Part shown: one piece after another, positions 4,857-5,979 of the stretch
Numbering within the stretch: position 1 is the stretch's first letter
How the letters are laid out: the number at the start of each line of letters is the position of its first letter
Origin: Steroidobacteraceae bacterium
GTDB lineage: Bacteria > Pseudomonadota > Gammaproteobacteria > Steroidobacterales > Steroidobacteraceae
Direction: 5' to 3'
Length of the DNA stretch: 5,979 nucleotides
NCBI GenBank assembly: GCA_023253235.1
Contig: JALRHE010000295.1
Location: 1-5,979, forward strand
The notes under the pieces: model-generated
What the model was told of the DNA's origin: nothing
Databases searched by the model: none
The model's input: the letters and a program-made list of their open reading frames with translations, nothing else
Translations under genes and position numbers: made by a program

Positions 4857-5979
4857 GCCCCCCTGATGTCGCCGCTGCACGCTCATCTTTGCCTCGTTTC
4901 GTTGTTGGTTGCGACAACGATTCAGGCTGCCTCCGCGCAGACGGTTGCGCCACCGCTCTGCCCTGCACCCTCAGCATTGCGTCAATCCAAACCCGCAGCG
5001 CCCCCTGCGACGCAACCTGCGATCACGTCGCAGAGTGATGAACCCATCGAGGTGCTCAGTGATGGCGCGACACTCGATCTCGATGGCGACGCGTCACTGA
5101 AGGGCGATGTGGAGTTGCGCCAAGGCGAACGGCAGTTGCACGCGGAGGATGTCGAATACGACGCTACGACGCGTCGATTCCGCGTCAACGGGCAAATTCG
5201 CTATTCAGACGGAACGCTGCAGGCAACGGGTCAGGCCGGTAGTTATCAGCCCGCCGATGGCGCAGTCATCGAAAACGGCTCGTTCGCACTACCCGCAAGG
5301 CCCGCTCGCGGCGCGGCGGACGCCATTCGCATCGGCCTCGATGGCAAGGTGTCACTGTCGGACGTGTGGTTCAGCACCTGCCCCGAAACCAAACCGGGCG
5401 CTCTGCCGGATTGGCGAATCAAAGCCAGCGACATCACCCTCGACACGGTCTCGCGTAACGGCACTGGCCGAAACGCCTCGATCGAGTTTCTCGGCGTCCC
5501 CATCCTGTACTTGCCTTATTTGTCATTTCCGTTGGGCGATCAGCGCAAGAGTGGCTTTTTGTTCCCAAATCTCGGCTACAACACCCGTGGTGGCGTCGAG
5601 ATGGCGGTGCCTTATTACCTAAACCTGGCGCCGAACTACGATTTGACGCTGCTGCCTACGCTGTATGGACGACGAGGACTCGACCTCGACTCCCGCCTTC
5701 GATATCTCACGCGTCAGCATCGCGGCGACTTGCGACTCAACTACCTGCCTTCCGATTCGCTCAGACGAATCGACAGAAGCTGGCTACAAGCTCGACATCG
5801 CAGCGATTTCGGCGATCGATGGCGCCTCGACGTCAATGCGCAAAGCGTCAGTGATGCCGAATATTTCGAAGATTTCGCGGCCGGGGCAGAAGGCACGAGC
5901 ACTGCATTCCTGCAACGCATCGCACAACTGAGCTACAGCGACGATCGATGGCATTTTCGTGGTGAATTCCAGCAGTTCC
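4854..5979 (+). CDS. lptD: LPS-assembly outer-membrane protein LptD, 5' part
   Basis: Outer-membrane barrel that, with the lipoprotein LptE, moves LPS from the periplasmic Lpt bridge to the cell surface. The first 375 residues are present; the window ends inside the barrel. A signal peptide is visible: a hydrophobic stretch at about 12–23 and a likely cleavage after Ala-Ser-Ala28, though its N-region has no Lys or Arg. A Pro/Ala-rich linker (32–56) precedes the periplasmic LptA-like beta-jellyroll (about 65–205; GDVELRQGERQLHAEDVEYD at 84–103). The barrel domain starts around PILYLPYLSFPLGDQRKSGF. Cys36 and Cys176 (FSTCPE) correspond to Cys31 and Cys173 of E. coli, half of its two barrel-to-jellyroll disulfides; their partners lie beyond the window. 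ATG 4854 is chosen for a candidate AGGGG upstream and a full signal peptide; ATG 4866 is also possible. surA and pdxA commonly follow. Confidence 0.95.
   Translation, partial: MAPLMSPLHAHLCLVSLLVATTIQAASAQTVAPPLCPAPSALRQSKPAAPPATQPAITSQSDEPIEVLSDGATLDLDGDASLKGDVELRQGERQLHAEDVEYDATTRRFRVNGQIRYSDGTLQATGQAGSYQPADGAVIENGSFALPARPARGAADAIRIGLDGKVSLSDVWFSTCPETKPGALPDWRIKASDITLDTVSRNGTGRNASIEFLGVPILYLPYLSFPLGDQRKSGFLFPNLGYNTRGGVEMAVPYYLNLAPNYDLTLLPTLYGRRGLDLDSRLRYLTRQHRGDLRLNYLPSDSLRRIDRSWLQARHRSDFGDRWRLDVNAQSVSDAEYFEDFAAGAEGTSTAFLQRIAQLSYSDDRWHFRGEFQQF

Noticed and set aside
4858..4863. C6 run right after the first lptD ATG, as a phase-variation tract
   Set aside because: Six bases is short for a contingency tract, and an ATG three bases after the run would restore the frame. 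lptD is usually essential, so switching off is unlikely.
4854..4940. LptD signal peptide with Cys13 as a lipoprotein lipobox
   Set aside because: The residues before Cys13 (His-Ala-His-Leu) do not fit a lipobox, Cys13 is within the hydrophobic core, and an Ala-Ser-Ala site for ordinary cleavage follows at 26–28.
5107..5622. 171-codon plus-strand open frame inside lptD
   Set aside because: It lies in a different frame from the clear LptD reading and has Ser/Arg/Thr-rich composition typical of an out-of-frame translation.

Overview
The window looks like a chromosomal segment of a GC-rich Gram-negative bacterium, most likely a gammaproteobacterium. The support is an LptD outer-membrane LPS translocon gene, an AmgK–MurU cell-wall recycling pair divergent from lptD (an arrangement known from Pseudomonas), and a dat–ybeD (DUF493) pair beside the lipoate genes. 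The genus cannot be named from this sequence. Coding density is very high. The only non-coding gaps are about 15, 32 and 42 bp, so no stretch over 300 bases lacks a gene. I see no RNA gene, mobile element or CRISPR array.

Layout. Bases 1–811 (+ strand) hold the 3' part of a D-amino-acid transaminase gene (dat), overlapped by a small DUF493/YbeD-family gene. Bases 827–4811 (− strand) hold five tightly packed genes, transcribed in the order amgK, murU, lipA, lipB, folE. Two junctions are ATGA stop/start overlaps (amgK/murU and lipB/folE), lipA and lipB overlap by 29 bases, and only 32 bases separate murU from lipA. This block meets ybeD tail to tail. From 4854 to the window end (+ strand) is the 5' part of lptD, divergent from amgK across a 42-bp gap holding a palindromic TATAAT-type -10 element.

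Functions. AmgK and MurU form the MurNAc salvage branch of peptidoglycan recycling (MurNAc to MurNAc-1-phosphate to UDP-MurNAc). LipB and LipA build lipoyl groups on 2-oxoacid dehydrogenases and the glycine cleavage H protein. FolE makes the first pterin intermediate of folate synthesis. LptD inserts LPS in the outer membrane. Dat supplies D-amino acids, plausibly for peptidoglycan. Envelope maintenance and cofactor synthesis therefore share one apparent transcription unit.

These are known housekeeping families and I did not find a new biological system. The points worth a second look are: the rearranged lipoate locus (lipA before lipB, opposite to ybeD, followed by folE); a LipA that reads less like the usual gammaproteobacterial form; the symmetric -10 element between amgK and lptD, which bears on both start codons; and a GC palindrome where the murU ribosome binding site should be.
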